64,000 nt of DNA. Source: Amycolatopsis cihanbeyliensis (GTDB lineage: Bacteria; Actinomycetota; Actinomycetes; Mycobacteriales; Pseudonocardiaceae). The stretch is taken from positions 1,116,001-1,180,000 of the forward strand of contig NZ_VFML01000001.1 of the NCBI RefSeq assembly GCF_006715045.1, read 5' to 3'. Position 1 is the first letter of the stretch. Every line of letters starts with the position of its first letter. Below, piece after piece: positions 18,402-27,124 of this stretch. The notes beneath the pieces were generated by a model, which was given only the letters and a program-made list of their open reading frames with translations, was not told the origin of the DNA and searched no databases. The position numbers were made by a program, and so were the translations under genes.

Positions 18402-19046
18402 GTGATCACGGTGTTCCTGGTCGACGACCACGAGGTTGTCCGGCGCGGTGTGGCCGACCTGCTGGAGGCCGAACCCGACCTGACCGTGGCCGGGGAAGCC
18501 GCCTCTGCCGCTCAGGCGCTGGCCAGGATCCCTGCGCTGCGCCCGGATGTGGCCGTCCTCGACGTCCGGCTCGGCGACGGCAACGGCGTCGAGTTGTGCC
18601 GCGAGCTGCGGTCCCGGCTGCCCGAACTCAACTGCCTCATGCTCACGTCCTACACCGACGAGCAGGCCATGCTCGACGCCGTCCTCGCCGGCGCGGGCGG
18701 CTACGTCCTCAAGGACATCCAGGGCCTTCAGCTCGTCCACGCCGTTCGCCAGGTCGGCGCCGGCAAGTCGCTGCTCGACAACCGCGCCGCCGCCACCCTC
18801 ATGGCCAGGCTCCGCGACAACACCGCCGACACCGGCCCGGCGGCCGGGCTCACCGAGCGCGAGCGCACCCTGCTCGATCTCATCGGTGAAGGCCTCACCA
18901 ACCGGCAGATCGCCGAACGTATGTACCTGACCGAGAAGACCGTCAAGAACTACGTCTCCCGGCTGCTCACGAAGCTCGACCTCGAACGCCGCACCCAGGT
19001 CGCGGTGCTGGCCGCCAAGCTGCACGGACAACGCAAGCCGAACTGA
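18402..19046 (+). CDS. devR: NarL/LuxR-family response regulator, DosR/DevR-like
   Basis: I choose the GTG 18402, which gives [15 protein letters not shown] at the start, in place of a longer frame. The product has 214 residues. The receiver domain has Asp8/Asp9, phospho-acceptor Asp54 ([13 protein letters not shown]), a Thr/Ser in [13 protein letters not shown] and Lys in GYVLKDI. The C-terminal LuxR HTH is [44 protein letters not shown]. From memory, long stretches agree with M. tuberculosis DosR, including SLLDNRAAA and [12 protein letters not shown]. It probably activates the surrounding stress genes under hypoxia. No partner sensor kinase (DosS/DosT type) is in the window. Confidence 0.88.
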   Translation: MITVFLVDDHEVVRRGVADLLEAEPDLTVAGEAASAAQALARIPALRPDVAVLDVRLGDGNGVELCRELRSRLPELNCLMLTSYTDEQAMLDAVLAGAGGYVLKDIQGLQLVHAVRQVGAGKSLLDNRAAATLMARLRDNTADTGPAAGLTERERTLLDLIGEGLTNRQIAERMYLTEKTVKNYVSRLLTKLDLERRTQVAVLAAKLHGQRKPN

Positions 19047-19080
19047 CCGGTCCGTGCGGGGCTCGCCCACACGGACCGGT
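19046..19080. terminator. Strong hairpin between devR and a convergent USP gene
   Basis: An 11-bp perfect stem (ACCGGTCCGTG and CACGGACCGGT) starts at the last base of the devR stop and is followed on the plus strand by TTTCCCTC. It ends five bases before the USP stop, so it can terminate transcription from both sides. Confidence 0.7.
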
Positions 19081-19085
19081 TTCCC

Positions 19086-19991
19086 TCATCCGGCCGGTTC
19101 GGGCCGCACGACCAGCACCGGGCACTCCGCGTGCTGCAGCAGGGCCTGGCTGGTCGAACCGAGCAGCATCCCCCGGAACCCGCCACGCCCCCGGCAACCG
19201 ACCACCAGCAGCCGCGCCCTCGCCGACCACTCCAGCAGCTGATGCCGCGGCCGGTCCCTGGCCACCACCCGCTCGACCTGGACATCCGGGTACTTCTCCT
19301 GCCAGCCCGCGAGCCGCTCGGCCAGCGCACGCCGCTCCACCTCGTCCACCGACTCCCACGTCGAGTTGAACCTGGCCGGGCTGAACACCGTGTCGTAGTC
19401 ACCGTCCAGCCAGGAATGCACCGCCACCAGGGGCGCACCGCGCAGCGAGGCCTCCTCGAACGCGACCGCGACTGCCCGCTCACTGGCCTGGCTGCCATCG
19501 ACACCCACCACCACGGGACCATCGGCAGGCACGTCCTCGCCGTCCCTGCCCCGCACGACCACTACCGGGCAGTGCGCGTGGCTGGTCACCGCGACGGCCG
19601 TCGAGCCGAGTCGCATCCCGGCGAACCCACCACGGCCCGACTCACCGAGGACGATCATCCGCGCCTCGCGGGACAGCTCGATCAGTGCCGGGATCACGGG
19701 GTCCCGCACCAGCGAGGTGCCGACCTCCCTGCTCGCTCCGGCCTCCCTGGCCGCCTCGGCAGCCCCGGTGAGGATCCGTTCGCCGTCCTGTTCCAGTGCG
19801 CCGAAAAAGTCCAGCGGCACCGCAAGGCCGTTACCGTAGTACCCGCCGGTCACGGCGACGGCGTGCACCACACGCAACCCGAGCCCGCGCTCGGCCGCCG
19901 TCTGCGCGGCCCACCGCACGGCCCGCTTCGTGCCCGCCGATCCGTCCACGCCGACGACGATCTCGCCGCCAGCCGCCTTGTCCTGACTCAT
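19086..19991 (-). CDS. Universal stress protein, two USP domains
   Basis: The protein has 301 residues. Domain 1 (about 8-148) starts EIVVGVDGSAGTKRAVRWAAQ and has the ATP loop GESGRGGFAGMRLGSTAVAV. Domain 2 (about 155-298) starts GPVVVGVDGSQASERAVAVAF and has GCRGRGGFRGMLLGSTSQALLQHAECPVLVVR. Both loops keep the G-x2-G-x9-G-S/T pattern for ATP binding. It is of the tandem type found in DosR regulons (Rv1996, Rv2005c, Rv2623-like). It is the intact reference for the broken paralogues at 156-1027 and 20025-20930. It lies 33 bases after the latter, so the two probably share a promoter. Confidence 0.92.
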   Translation of the reverse strand: MSQDKAAGGEIVVGVDGSAGTKRAVRWAAQTAAERGLGLRVVHAVAVTGGYYGNGLAVPLDFFGALEQDGERILTGAAEAAREAGASREVGTSLVRDPVIPALIELSREARMIVLGESGRGGFAGMRLGSTAVAVTSHAHCPVVVVRGRDGEDVPADGPVVVGVDGSQASERAVAVAFEEASLRGAPLVAVHSWLDGDYDTVFSPARFNSTWESVDEVERRALAERLAGWQEKYPDVQVERVVARDRPRHQLLEWSARARLLVVGCRGRGGFRGMLLGSTSQALLQHAECPVLVVRPEPAG

Positions 19992-20024
19992 CGCTCGTTC
20001 TCCTTCTCTCCTGAACTGGGTTAC

Positions 20025-20930
20025 TCAGCTGTTGCCGGTCGAGGACCGGGCCACGATCACCGGGCACAGCGCGTAGGACATCACCGTCTGGCTGGTCGAA
20101 CCGAGCAGCATCCCCGGCCACATCGCCCCTGCCCCGGCTGCCGACCACGAGCAGCTGTGCCCTGTCGGCCATCGCCAGCAGCTCGTCGGCGGGTGCGCCG
20201 TGTCGCAACTCCCTGCGCACGGCAACGTCGGGGTACTTGTGCTGCCAGCCCGCGAGCCGCTGCGCGAGCAGTTCCCGCTCGCTTTCCTCGACCGCGGGCA
20301 GGTCCATCCGCCACCGGGTCTGCTCGAACACCGCGGCTAGGAACGCGTCGTCCCACACGTGCACCGCCACCAGCTCGGCGGCTCGTGACGACGCCTGGTC
20401 GAAAGCGATGGCGATGGCCCGCTCACTGGCGGGCGAACCGTCCACGCCGACCACCACCGGGTCGGAGACCGGTGGTGGTCGGCGCCCGCGTGCGCGCGAA
20501 CCAGCGCCACCGGGCAGGCGGCGTGCGCGGCCAGCGCGACCGACGCCGAACCACCAGCACCCGGCCCAGCGGCCGAAGCCCCACCGTGCCCAGCACCAGC
20601 AGGCTCGCCGACTCCGCCGCGTCGCACAGCACCTCGGCCACCCTGCCTTCGCGCAGTTCCAACCGCGGCCGCGAACCCGGCACGGCCTCGCGGGCAACGT
20701 CCCGGGCCGCCGCGAGCGGCGACTCCCCCTGCGCCCGCAGCGCACCGTGCAGATCCTCCCGCATCGGCAGCGGCCGCGGGTAAGCCAGCGACACGTCGTC
20801 GAGCACGTGCACAAAGCACAGCTCGCGGCCCCGCCGAGCCCCCCTCGGCCGCCGCCCACCCCACCGCCTGCGCCACCGACGCCGAACCGTCGACACCGAC
20901 CACGACCGCACCGCGCGGAGTACCGGACAT
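20025..20930 (-). pseudogene. Universal stress protein, two USP domains, several frame breaks
   Basis: The start MSGTPRGAVVVGVDGSASVAQAVGWAAAEGG is at ATG 20930-20928. The protein then continues through several frames: FVHVLDDVSLAYPRPLPMREDLHG and ASLLVLGTVGLRPLGRVLVV; GSASVALAAHAACPVALVRA; PVVVGVDGSPASERAIAIAF to QLLVVGSRGRGD; and VAGMLLGSTSQTVMSYALCPVIV with a stop at 20027-20025. The summed protein is a full-length tandem USP with all motifs, so four small indels separate it from an intact gene. Several breaks are in Gly codons in G/C runs, the last in the same GRGG loop that is broken in the USP at 156-1027. Sequencing error is a serious alternative. Confidence 0.75.
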
Positions 20931-20999
20931 CGCAGCTCACTCCTCACCGACTCGTCTGTTTCCCCGGACGCTACGAAGGTTTCGGGCCGCGCCGCGGCA

Positions 21000-21029
21000 G
21001 TCCTTCGTCACCACCACGAAGGACCTTCG
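21000..21029. promoter_or_regulatory. Nested palindromes in the divergent USP/DoxX promoter region
   Basis: GTCCTTCGT (21000-21008) and ACGAAGGAC (21016-21024) form a perfect 9-bp inverted repeat, and CGAAGGACCTTCG (21017-21029) is a perfect palindrome around one base. The half-site GTCCTT is also that of the DosR-like box at 15483-15499, but the DosR spacing is not kept (about 8 of 12 positions). It is probably an operator for the USP pair and/or the doxX-like gene. Confidence 0.4.
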
Positions 21030-21152
21030 CCACCCAGCGCACTGCCCGCGGACGGATGCCAACCAAGGACCCACCATCCGGAGACCTCCGACCCCGGACA
21101 GGCTCGCCGAAACACGCCAACCTCGAGCCAGCCACCAACAGAGGAGGACCCA

Positions 21153-21734
21153 ATGTCCATTCGAGACAAGTCGACCCACGCCGGACACACCCACCACACG
21201 CCGGAACCCGGGACACCGCAGCACACCCTCGCCGGTAAGGTCGCCGCAGTCACCCGGATCGCGATGGGACTGCTGTTCCTGTGGGCCTTCGCCGACAAGG
21301 CCTTCGGCTGGGGCTACGCCACCCCCGCCGCCAAGGCCTGGACCGACGGGGGCTCCCCCACCAAGGGCTTCCTCAGCGGCGTCGAGGTCGGCCCCTTCGC
21401 CGAGACCCTGCGCTCCTGGGCAGGCGCCTGGTGGGCCGACTGGCTGTTCATGCTCGGCCTGCTCGGCATCGGCATCGCCCTGCTCCTCGGCATCGGCCTG
21501 CGCCTTGCCGCCCTCACCGGCACGCTCATGATGCTGCTCATGTGGATCGCCGAGTGGCCCCTCGACCGGTTCACCGAAGCAGGCGAACCCACCCGCTCCA
21601 CCAACCCCCTCATCGAGTACCACGTCATCTACGCACTCGTCCTGATCCTGCTCGCCGCGGTCAGCGCCGGACACACCTGGGGCCTCGGCCACCGCTGGAC
21701 CCGGCTCACCCAACACCACCACTGGCTGCACTAA
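21153..21734 (+). CDS. DoxX/DoxD-like membrane protein
   Basis: The protein has 193 residues. A His-rich cytoplasmic N-terminus (HAGHTHHTPEPGTPQH) is followed by four hydrophobic segments: VTRIAMGLLFLWAFADKAFG, WLFMLGLLGIGIALLLGIGL, LAALTGTLMMLLMWIAEWPL and EYHVIYALVLILLAA. The motif RIAMGLLFLWAFADKAFGWG is typical of DoxX/DoxD family membrane proteins, some of which are thiosulfate:quinone oxidoreductase subunits or redox-stress partners. The N-terminal histidines could bind metal. The AGAGGAGGA ribosome site is strong. The gene diverges from the USP pair and is followed by a perfect terminator hairpin. The exact electron donor is not known. Confidence 0.8.
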   Translation: MSIRDKSTHAGHTHHTPEPGTPQHTLAGKVAAVTRIAMGLLFLWAFADKAFGWGYATPAAKAWTDGGSPTKGFLSGVEVGPFAETLRSWAGAWWADWLFMLGLLGIGIALLLGIGLRLAALTGTLMMLLMWIAEWPLDRFTEAGEPTRSTNPLIEYHVIYALVLILLAAVSAGHTWGLGHRWTRLTQHHHWLH

Positions 21735-21740
21735 CCCCAC

Positions 21741-21765
21741 CGAGCCCGGGAACAACCCGGGCTCG
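21741..21765 (+). terminator. Perfect terminator hairpin after the doxX-like gene
   Basis: CGAGCCCGGG and CCCGGGCTCG form a 10-bp perfect stem with a five-base AACAA loop, starting seven bases after the stop codon. Confidence 0.75.
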
Positions 21766-21970
21766 CCCCATCTCTCAAGCCGACCACCCGGTGCTATGGC
21801 GCAGACAGCGTGCTACCGCGATCGCTCCCAGCCTCGACGGGGGTCCCTGCGGGTGCCGAGCTGCGTAGCTTCCCGGCTGCGGTAGACGACGCAGGGGCCT
21901 GTCGGGTAGCCGAGCGGCATAGAGACACGTGCACGAGCCGGCTGAAGGCCAGAACGCGAACAGCGCCCAG

Positions 21971-22672
21971 GGGACTGTCTCGTAATTGATCTTGTGGTTG
22001 GTGTTGCTGGTGTTGCTCAGCCAAGGAGGTGGATGTTGTGCAGGTGGGCGATTCCGGACACCGTGTCGTTGAGCGTGCTGGCGGCGCGGCGGTAGTCGCG
22101 CAGGATCTTCCAGCATTTCATCCTGGCCAGGGCGTGCTCGACGCGGGCACGAATCGTACGGTGGCCAGCGTTGAGGTCTTCCTTCCAGTCCGGCAGATCA
22201 CTACCGTCACCAGGCTTGCGATATGGCATGATCACCTCGGAGTTTCCCTGGTAGCCGCCATCGGCCAGCACCGGGCGTCCGGCCAGTTCCTGCTGGATTC
22301 CGGAGTCCCGGTAGACGGTACAGTCGTTGCGGTTGCCCGGATGCGCGTCGCCGGTGGCGATCACCCGGTGCGCCGCGGAATGCGACACCCCGAACAGCGG
22401 CCCGATCTGGCGCATCGTCAGGTTCGTCCGCCAATAGGTCGCCACCAGCAGCACACGATCGGCCAGGTCAAGCCGCCACTGACGACCAGGACGGCCATCG
22501 GCGATCTCCTCACCACCACGCGCCGCCACCACCCGCACCAGCTTCCGGAACTGGCCCGGCTCCAACCCCGTGAACGGGGCAATCCACTCCGACCGCGACG
22601 CCGAGATCACCCGCACCACAACATGATCAACCACCGGCACAACCACACCCACACCGGGTTACGAGACAACCC
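21971..22672 (-). mobile_element. IS5-family element, internally deleted
   Basis: Imperfect terminal inverted repeats are visible: GGGACTGTCTCGTAA at 21971-21985 and TTACGAGACAACCC at 22659-22672. They enclose one transposase frame. At about 700 bp the element is shorter than usual for this group, in keeping with the transposase deletion. I could not find a convincing target-site duplication. Confidence 0.7.
22017..22652 (-). pseudogene. IS5-family transposase with internal deletion
   Basis: The frame is open for 211 residues. The N-terminal helix-turn-helix part (GLEPGQFRKLVRVVAARGG...TMRQIGPLFGVSHSAAHRVI) is joined directly to the catalytic part (ATGDAHPGNRNDCTVYRDSG, VLADGGYQGNSEV, RARVEHALARMKCWKILRDYRR). 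In relatives about 50 residues lie between these, including the first catalytic aspartate (DGTLVP-type motif), and here they are missing. The frame is kept but the DDE triad is incomplete, so the enzyme should be inactive. Confidence 0.75.
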
Positions 22673-22685
22673 TTAGGCTCACGGC

Positions 22686-23157
22686 ATGAGCACACAGCAC
22701 CTACGAGCCGCCCGCGTCACAGACCCACGGCCCCTGCTGCTGTCGCTCAAACCACGCTTCGCCGAAGCCCTGCTCGACGGCACCAAGACCGTAGAACTGC
22801 GCCGGACACGCATCACCGCGCCCCCAGGAACCCCACTCATCCTCTACGCCAGCGCCCCCACCATGGCCGTTGTCGGCGTGGCGACCCTGCACCAGAACGA
22901 AACCGACACGCCCAACCACATCTGGCGTCGTCACCGCCCCCGGGCTCGGATTCACCGGGACCGAGTTCAACACCTACCTCCACGGCACCACCCTCGCCAC
23001 AGCCCTCACCATCACCGAGCCCCAGCGACTCCTCGAACCACCCAGCCTCGCCGCACTCCGCACGACCTCCACCTTCCGACCACCACAGAGCTACCGCTAC
23101 CTCACCAATCTCGACCCCGCCGTCCTCCACCACGCACTCGCCTCCCTCACCACCTAA
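22686..23157 (+). pseudogene. ASCH-domain protein, one frame break
   Basis: From ATG 22686 the product reads PLLLSLKPRFAEALLDGTKTVELRRTRITAPPGTPLILYASAPTMAVVGVATL, an ASCH fold (RNA-binding, PUA-like). Near 22915-22930 the frame changes and continues as APGLGFTGTEFNTYLHGTTLATALTITEPQRL...YRYLTNLDPAVLHHALASL with a stop at 23155-23157. One small indel separates it from an intact gene of about 157 codons. It sits next to the IS5 remnant. Sequence error is possible. Confidence 0.6.
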
Positions 23158-23288
23158 GTTGTTTAGCGACTAACCAACCGACAGCTCTGGCCCGCTCCGA
23201 CTGATCCTTCCGCGTTCCATACCGGACCTCGGTCCACACCTCGCCATGAGCAACCGACGATATGGCGCACGACGCCGGAGAGAAGTTG

Positions 23289-24404
23289 ATGATTCGTCAC
23301 GCCATCGTGGCCGGCGGCGGAATCGCCGGTCACAGCGCCGCTCTCGCACTGCTACAGGCCGGTATCGCCGTCACCGTGCTCGAGGCCCGCCCCGACGACA
23401 ACGACCTCGGCTCGTTCCTACGGCTCAACCCCAACGGCCTCGACGCGCTCAACGCCATCGACGTTCTCGATCCGGTGGTCGACGCCTCGTTCCCCATACG
23501 CCACGTCGACCGACGGGCCCTGGACGGCCAGGTGCTCGTGCACCGCCCCCTCACCGACCCGCTGCCTGGCCGCAACCTCGGCGCCCGGTTCATCACGTGG
23601 GCCAATCTGGCCAGAGTCCTTCGTGACGAAAGCACACGCAGGGGCGCCACGGTCCGCCACCGTGCGCCCGTCCTCGGCGCGGAGGCTACCCGCAACAGCG
23701 TGCACGCTCTGCTCGCGGACGACGACCCAATCGAGGGTGACGTACTGATCGGCGCCGACGGCACCCGATCCACCATCCGCACCGTCATCGATCCTGCGGC
23801 CCCAGCACCCGACTACTGCGGATCCCGCACCATCTACGGTCATACCCCTCGACCTCCCACGCACACCCCGCCAGCACCCGCACAACTACGGTCCTACGGT
23901 GGCCCGAAGGCGTGGCTTGCCCACATCGACGACCCCGACACCGGCCACACCTATTGGTTCACCAACATCAAGACGTCCGAGCTGCTGCCCGATCCCGGCC
24001 CAACCACCGAGGACTGGCGCATCGAGCTACTCCAGCGCTGGAACGACGACGACATCCCAGCGGGCATCATCAAGATGGCCACCCGCATCCGAGCGTCCGA
24101 CGACCGGGCGCTACATCACCTTCCTCGCTGGCACACAGACCGCCTCGTAGTCATCGGCGATGCCGCCCATGCCGCGCCACCCAGCACCGAACAGGGCGGT
24201 TCGATGGCAATCGAAGACGCCGCGGTGCTCGGGCGGTGTCTTCGCGACTTGCCCCTGCACCTTGCCCTGGCTCGCTTCGAACAGGAACGCCGGGAACGAG
24301 TCGAGACGATCATCGCCATCGCCACCGGCCACCACACAACGACAACCGGACCAGAATGGTCCTACCACCACCACATCGAATGGACGCAACGAATCGTGCC
24401 GTGA
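23289..24404 (+). CDS. FAD-dependent monooxygenase (PHBH/UbiH class)
   Basis: I start at the ATG 23289 with GGAGAGAAG before it; a longer frame from 23262 is possible. The product has 371 residues. Motifs are the FAD GxGxxG (IVAGGGIAGHSAALALLQAG), the DG motif (VLIGADGTRSTIR) and the GD motif (VVIGDAAHAAPPSTEQGGSMAIEDA). These define class A flavoprotein monooxygenases that hydroxylate small aromatics or tailor natural products with NAD(P)H and O2. No pathway neighbour is present, so the substrate is unknown. It stands alone between an IS5 remnant and an IS256 element. Confidence 0.85.
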   Translation: MIRHAIVAGGGIAGHSAALALLQAGIAVTVLEARPDDNDLGSFLRLNPNGLDALNAIDVLDPVVDASFPIRHVDRRALDGQVLVHRPLTDPLPGRNLGARFITWANLARVLRDESTRRGATVRHRAPVLGAEATRNSVHALLADDDPIEGDVLIGADGTRSTIRTVIDPAAPAPDYCGSRTIYGHTPRPPTHTPPAPAQLRSYGGPKAWLAHIDDPDTGHTYWFTNIKTSELLPDPGPTTEDWRIELLQRWNDDDIPAGIIKMATRIRASDDRALHHLPRWHTDRLVVIGDAAHAAPPSTEQGGSMAIEDAAVLGRCLRDLPLHLALARFEQERRERVETIIAIATGHHTTTTGPEWSYHHHIEWTQRIVP

Positions 24405-24604
24405 CGAATGACCGAGGTCCAGTGGCGGAGAGCACGTGCCGCCTGCGGCCGGGCCAGCGACGTCATCTACCTGGCCCCAGCTGGTGACAGTCCGAATCAG
24501 TACCGACCGGTTTCTACTGACCGCGTTCTCCCTGTCGGTCACATCACTCAGCCTGCCGCTATCCCACCTACTCCACGACGCGGCGAATCAACACCACCCT
24601 GAGG

Positions 24605-26024
24605 ACCACATCGGGACTGTCCGTGATCTTGTGGGTGGTGGGTGATCTTGACCATGCTGGAGCGGTCGCTCCGGCTGGGAAGGATCTAGGTTGACAAGCG
24701 AAGACAGGGTGGTCGGCTCGGCCGCTGACGGGAACTCCTCTGGTGATGATCTTGATGTGCGGGTTGCCCGGGAGTTGATCGACAAGGCTCGTGCGGATGG
24801 CGTGTCGCTGGTCGGCCCGAACGGGCTGTTGCGGCAGGTGACGAAGACGGTGCTGGAGTCGGCGCTGAACGCCGAGCTCGATGATCATCTGGGTTATGCG
24901 AAGGGCGATGTTGCCGGGAAGTTCGGGGGGAACGAGCGGAACGGTTCGTCGTCGAAAACGGTACGGACCGATGTGGGTGATGTGCGGATCGACGTGCCCC
25001 GGGACCGGCAGGGGACGTTCACTCCGCAGATCGTACCGAAGTACGCTCGCCGGGTCGAGGGGTTCGATGATGCGGTCATTTCCCTGTACGCTAAGGGGTT
25101 AACGACCGGCGAGATTCAGGCACACCTGGCCGATATTTATGATGCTCGGGTGTCGCGTGAGCTGATCTCGAAGATCACCGATAAGGTGGTTGACGATCTG
25201 AATTCGTGGCAAGCCCGGCCGCTGGATCGCGTGTATCCCGTTGTGCTGATCGATGCTATTCATGTCAAGATTCGTGATGGGGCGGTGGCGAACCGGCCGA
25301 TCTATATCGCGGTGGGGATCACTCTGGCTGGTGAGCGGGATGTGCTGGGCATGTGGGTCGGCACCGGCGGCGAAGGCGCCAAGGGCTGGCTGAACCACTT
25401 GTCTGACTTGAAGAACCGTGGTGTCGAGGATGTCCTGATCGTCGCCTGTGACGGCCTGAAGGGGCTCCCCGAGGCGATCGCCGCGTTGTGGCCCCAGGCG
25501 GAGGTCCAGTTGTGTGTGGTGCACCTGGTGCGGGCGAGCCTGCGTTACGCCTCGAAGAAGTACTGGTCGGCGATCACGAAACGGCTCAAGCTGATCTACA
25601 CCGCGCCCACCGCGGAGGCCGCCGAAGTCGAGTTCGTCGAATTCTGCGCCGAGTGGGAGGAACGCTATCCAGCGATGGTCCGGTTGTGGCGTAACAGTTG
25701 GGAACAGTTCACACCGTTCCTTGCCCATCCGCCCGAGTTGCGGAGGCTGGTGTACACCACGAATGCGATTGAGAGCCTGAACGCCCGGTTTCGGCAAGCC
25801 ACGCGGCGGCGCGGTCATTTCCCGAATGATCAGGCTGCGCTCAAAGTGCTCTATCTCGTGATCAATAATCCGCTCAAGAACCGTTCCAATATCACTGGAA
25901 AGGTAGTAGGCTGGAAGCAGGCGTTGAACGCGCTCGCCATGCACTACGGCGACCGGCTCGACGTGCAGCAGTGACAGGGTGATCACATCACCACCCACAA
26001 GATCGCTGACACTCCCACCACATC
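24605..26024 (+). mobile_element. IS256-family insertion sequence with 8-bp target duplication
   Basis: Terminal inverted repeats of about 28 bp (24613-24640 and 25989-26016) share the inner block GATCTTGTGGGTGGTG; the outer parts have mismatches. The element is 1404 bp. Directly outside are identical 8-bp copies of ACCACATC (24605-24612 and 26017-26024), the target duplication length expected for IS256. The transposase is intact, so this is a young and possibly active insertion. Confidence 0.92.
24691..25974 (+). CDS. IS256-family (mutator) transposase
   Basis: The start is TTG 24691 with AAGG upstream; the product has 427 residues, normal for the family. Family motifs: GLLRQVTKTVLESALNAELDDHLGY, VPRDRQGTFTPQIVPKYARR, LYAKGLTTGEIQAHLADIY and the catalytic residues in VVLIDAIHVKIRDG (D), VACDGLKGLPEAI (D) and TTNAIESLNARFRQATRRRG (E). 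The middle LCVVHLVRASLRY is the C/D-x2-H signature. All three acidic residues are present, so it should be active. Its codon use is less GC-biased than the neighbours, consistent with transfer. Confidence 0.95.
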   Translation: MTSEDRVVGSAADGNSSGDDLDVRVARELIDKARADGVSLVGPNGLLRQVTKTVLESALNAELDDHLGYAKGDVAGKFGGNERNGSSSKTVRTDVGDVRIDVPRDRQGTFTPQIVPKYARRVEGFDDAVISLYAKGLTTGEIQAHLADIYDARVSRELISKITDKVVDDLNSWQARPLDRVYPVVLIDAIHVKIRDGAVANRPIYIAVGITLAGERDVLGMWVGTGGEGAKGWLNHLSDLKNRGVEDVLIVACDGLKGLPEAIAALWPQAEVQLCVVHLVRASLRYASKKYWSAITKRLKLIYTAPTAEAAEVEFVEFCAEWEERYPAMVRLWRNSWEQFTPFLAHPPELRRLVYTTNAIESLNARFRQATRRRGHFPNDQAALKVLYLVINNPLKNRSNITGKVVGWKQALNALAMHYGDRLDVQQ

Positions 26025-27124
26025 CGGATAGGTCAACGTTTGTTCCCGTCGTGTGCCTGGGATACGTACAGGCCAGGCACTTGTTCGTCGCAGAACAACG
26101 CCATCGAGGGCGTCCTTCCAGGGCAAGGGCGGGCAGTCGTGGCGCTAGCAGGGTGAGTTGTGCTTCGACGTCGTACCGATCCTTCGTGTTGCCGTTGGCG
26201 GAGTTGCTGGGCAGCACGCTGTACCTTCTTGACCGGGTCACAACGTCCGAAGTCGAACCATCCGCCGTGGATTCGATACTTTGTGGAAGTGTCTATGCAG
26301 TGCGTCCTCGAGGTCGCGGTGTAACTGGGCGGGCCGCGACGCGGAGTCCCGCTGGCTTCCGGCGGCGCTCGTCCTCTTCATCCCGCTGGCTCGGACTCAA
26401 CTCGTGGAGCCGGCGGATCCTCTTCGTGTTGCCGTCCGCGTCGGGCTCCTGTACATATTCGGCGGCACCGGCCTGGACGAGTTCCTGGATGGCGAGTTGC
26501 ACCTTCGTGGTGTCGGTCGAGATGTAGGGCAGCAGCCAGTTCCGTTTGACTCCGCGGTATGCCCGCCGCGGGCGCGGCCGTTTCGGACGAGGTTGAGCCG
26601 GCAAAGGCCGTAGAGCATGATCGTCTGCGGCGAAAGCCCGGACAGGAACAGCTACCGTGGCATGAGAACCGGAAGTCGAGCGTAGCCGCGGCCGACGACA
26701 ACACCGCATTCATCTCAGTTGATGCCCCTCTGTGCCGACATAGCGGGTGCTATTCCAAGTTTGTGGCCACATAACGCACGAAGCTGACCTTAACGATGAG
26801 CACCGACAGAACCGGGCACCAGCGGCTCAGCCGATGTCTAACCAGCCGGTCCACCTGCCGTTTCACGTGGTCATGTGCAGTCGGGTTCTGTCGTCGACAG
26901 AACCGATGTCCGTATCCGGCTGTGCTTACTGCTGGCCGCGCCCTCGCGGTAGTCCGCGGACGACGCCGCCGGGTGCCAGTGCTGTCCGCAGGTGGGTGAT
27001 CTCCTCGTGCTACGCAGCCAGCCGTGAGATCGCCGCGATAGGGACTGTCCGACGAATGTCGGTGGATCCGGCTTGGCGGTCCGCTCATCGCGGGCACATC
27101 AAGGTGTCCTGGCTACAGGGAAGC
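26025..27124. other. Gene-poor degraded stretch next to the IS256 element
   Basis: No intact gene is supported over this 1.1 kb. On the minus strand around 26300-26640, pieces of a possible DNA-binding protein can be read across two frames: LSPQTIMLYGLCRLNLVRNGRARGG, then WLLPYISTDTTKVQLAIQELVQAGAAEYV. The second piece looks like a winged-helix recognition part. No start or complete frame remains. Other frames here look random. Confidence 0.4.

Noticed and set aside
21966..22677. Target duplication of the IS5-type remnant
   Set aside because: Flanks (CCAG on the left, TTAG on the right) do not match at two, three or four bases with the ends I chose.
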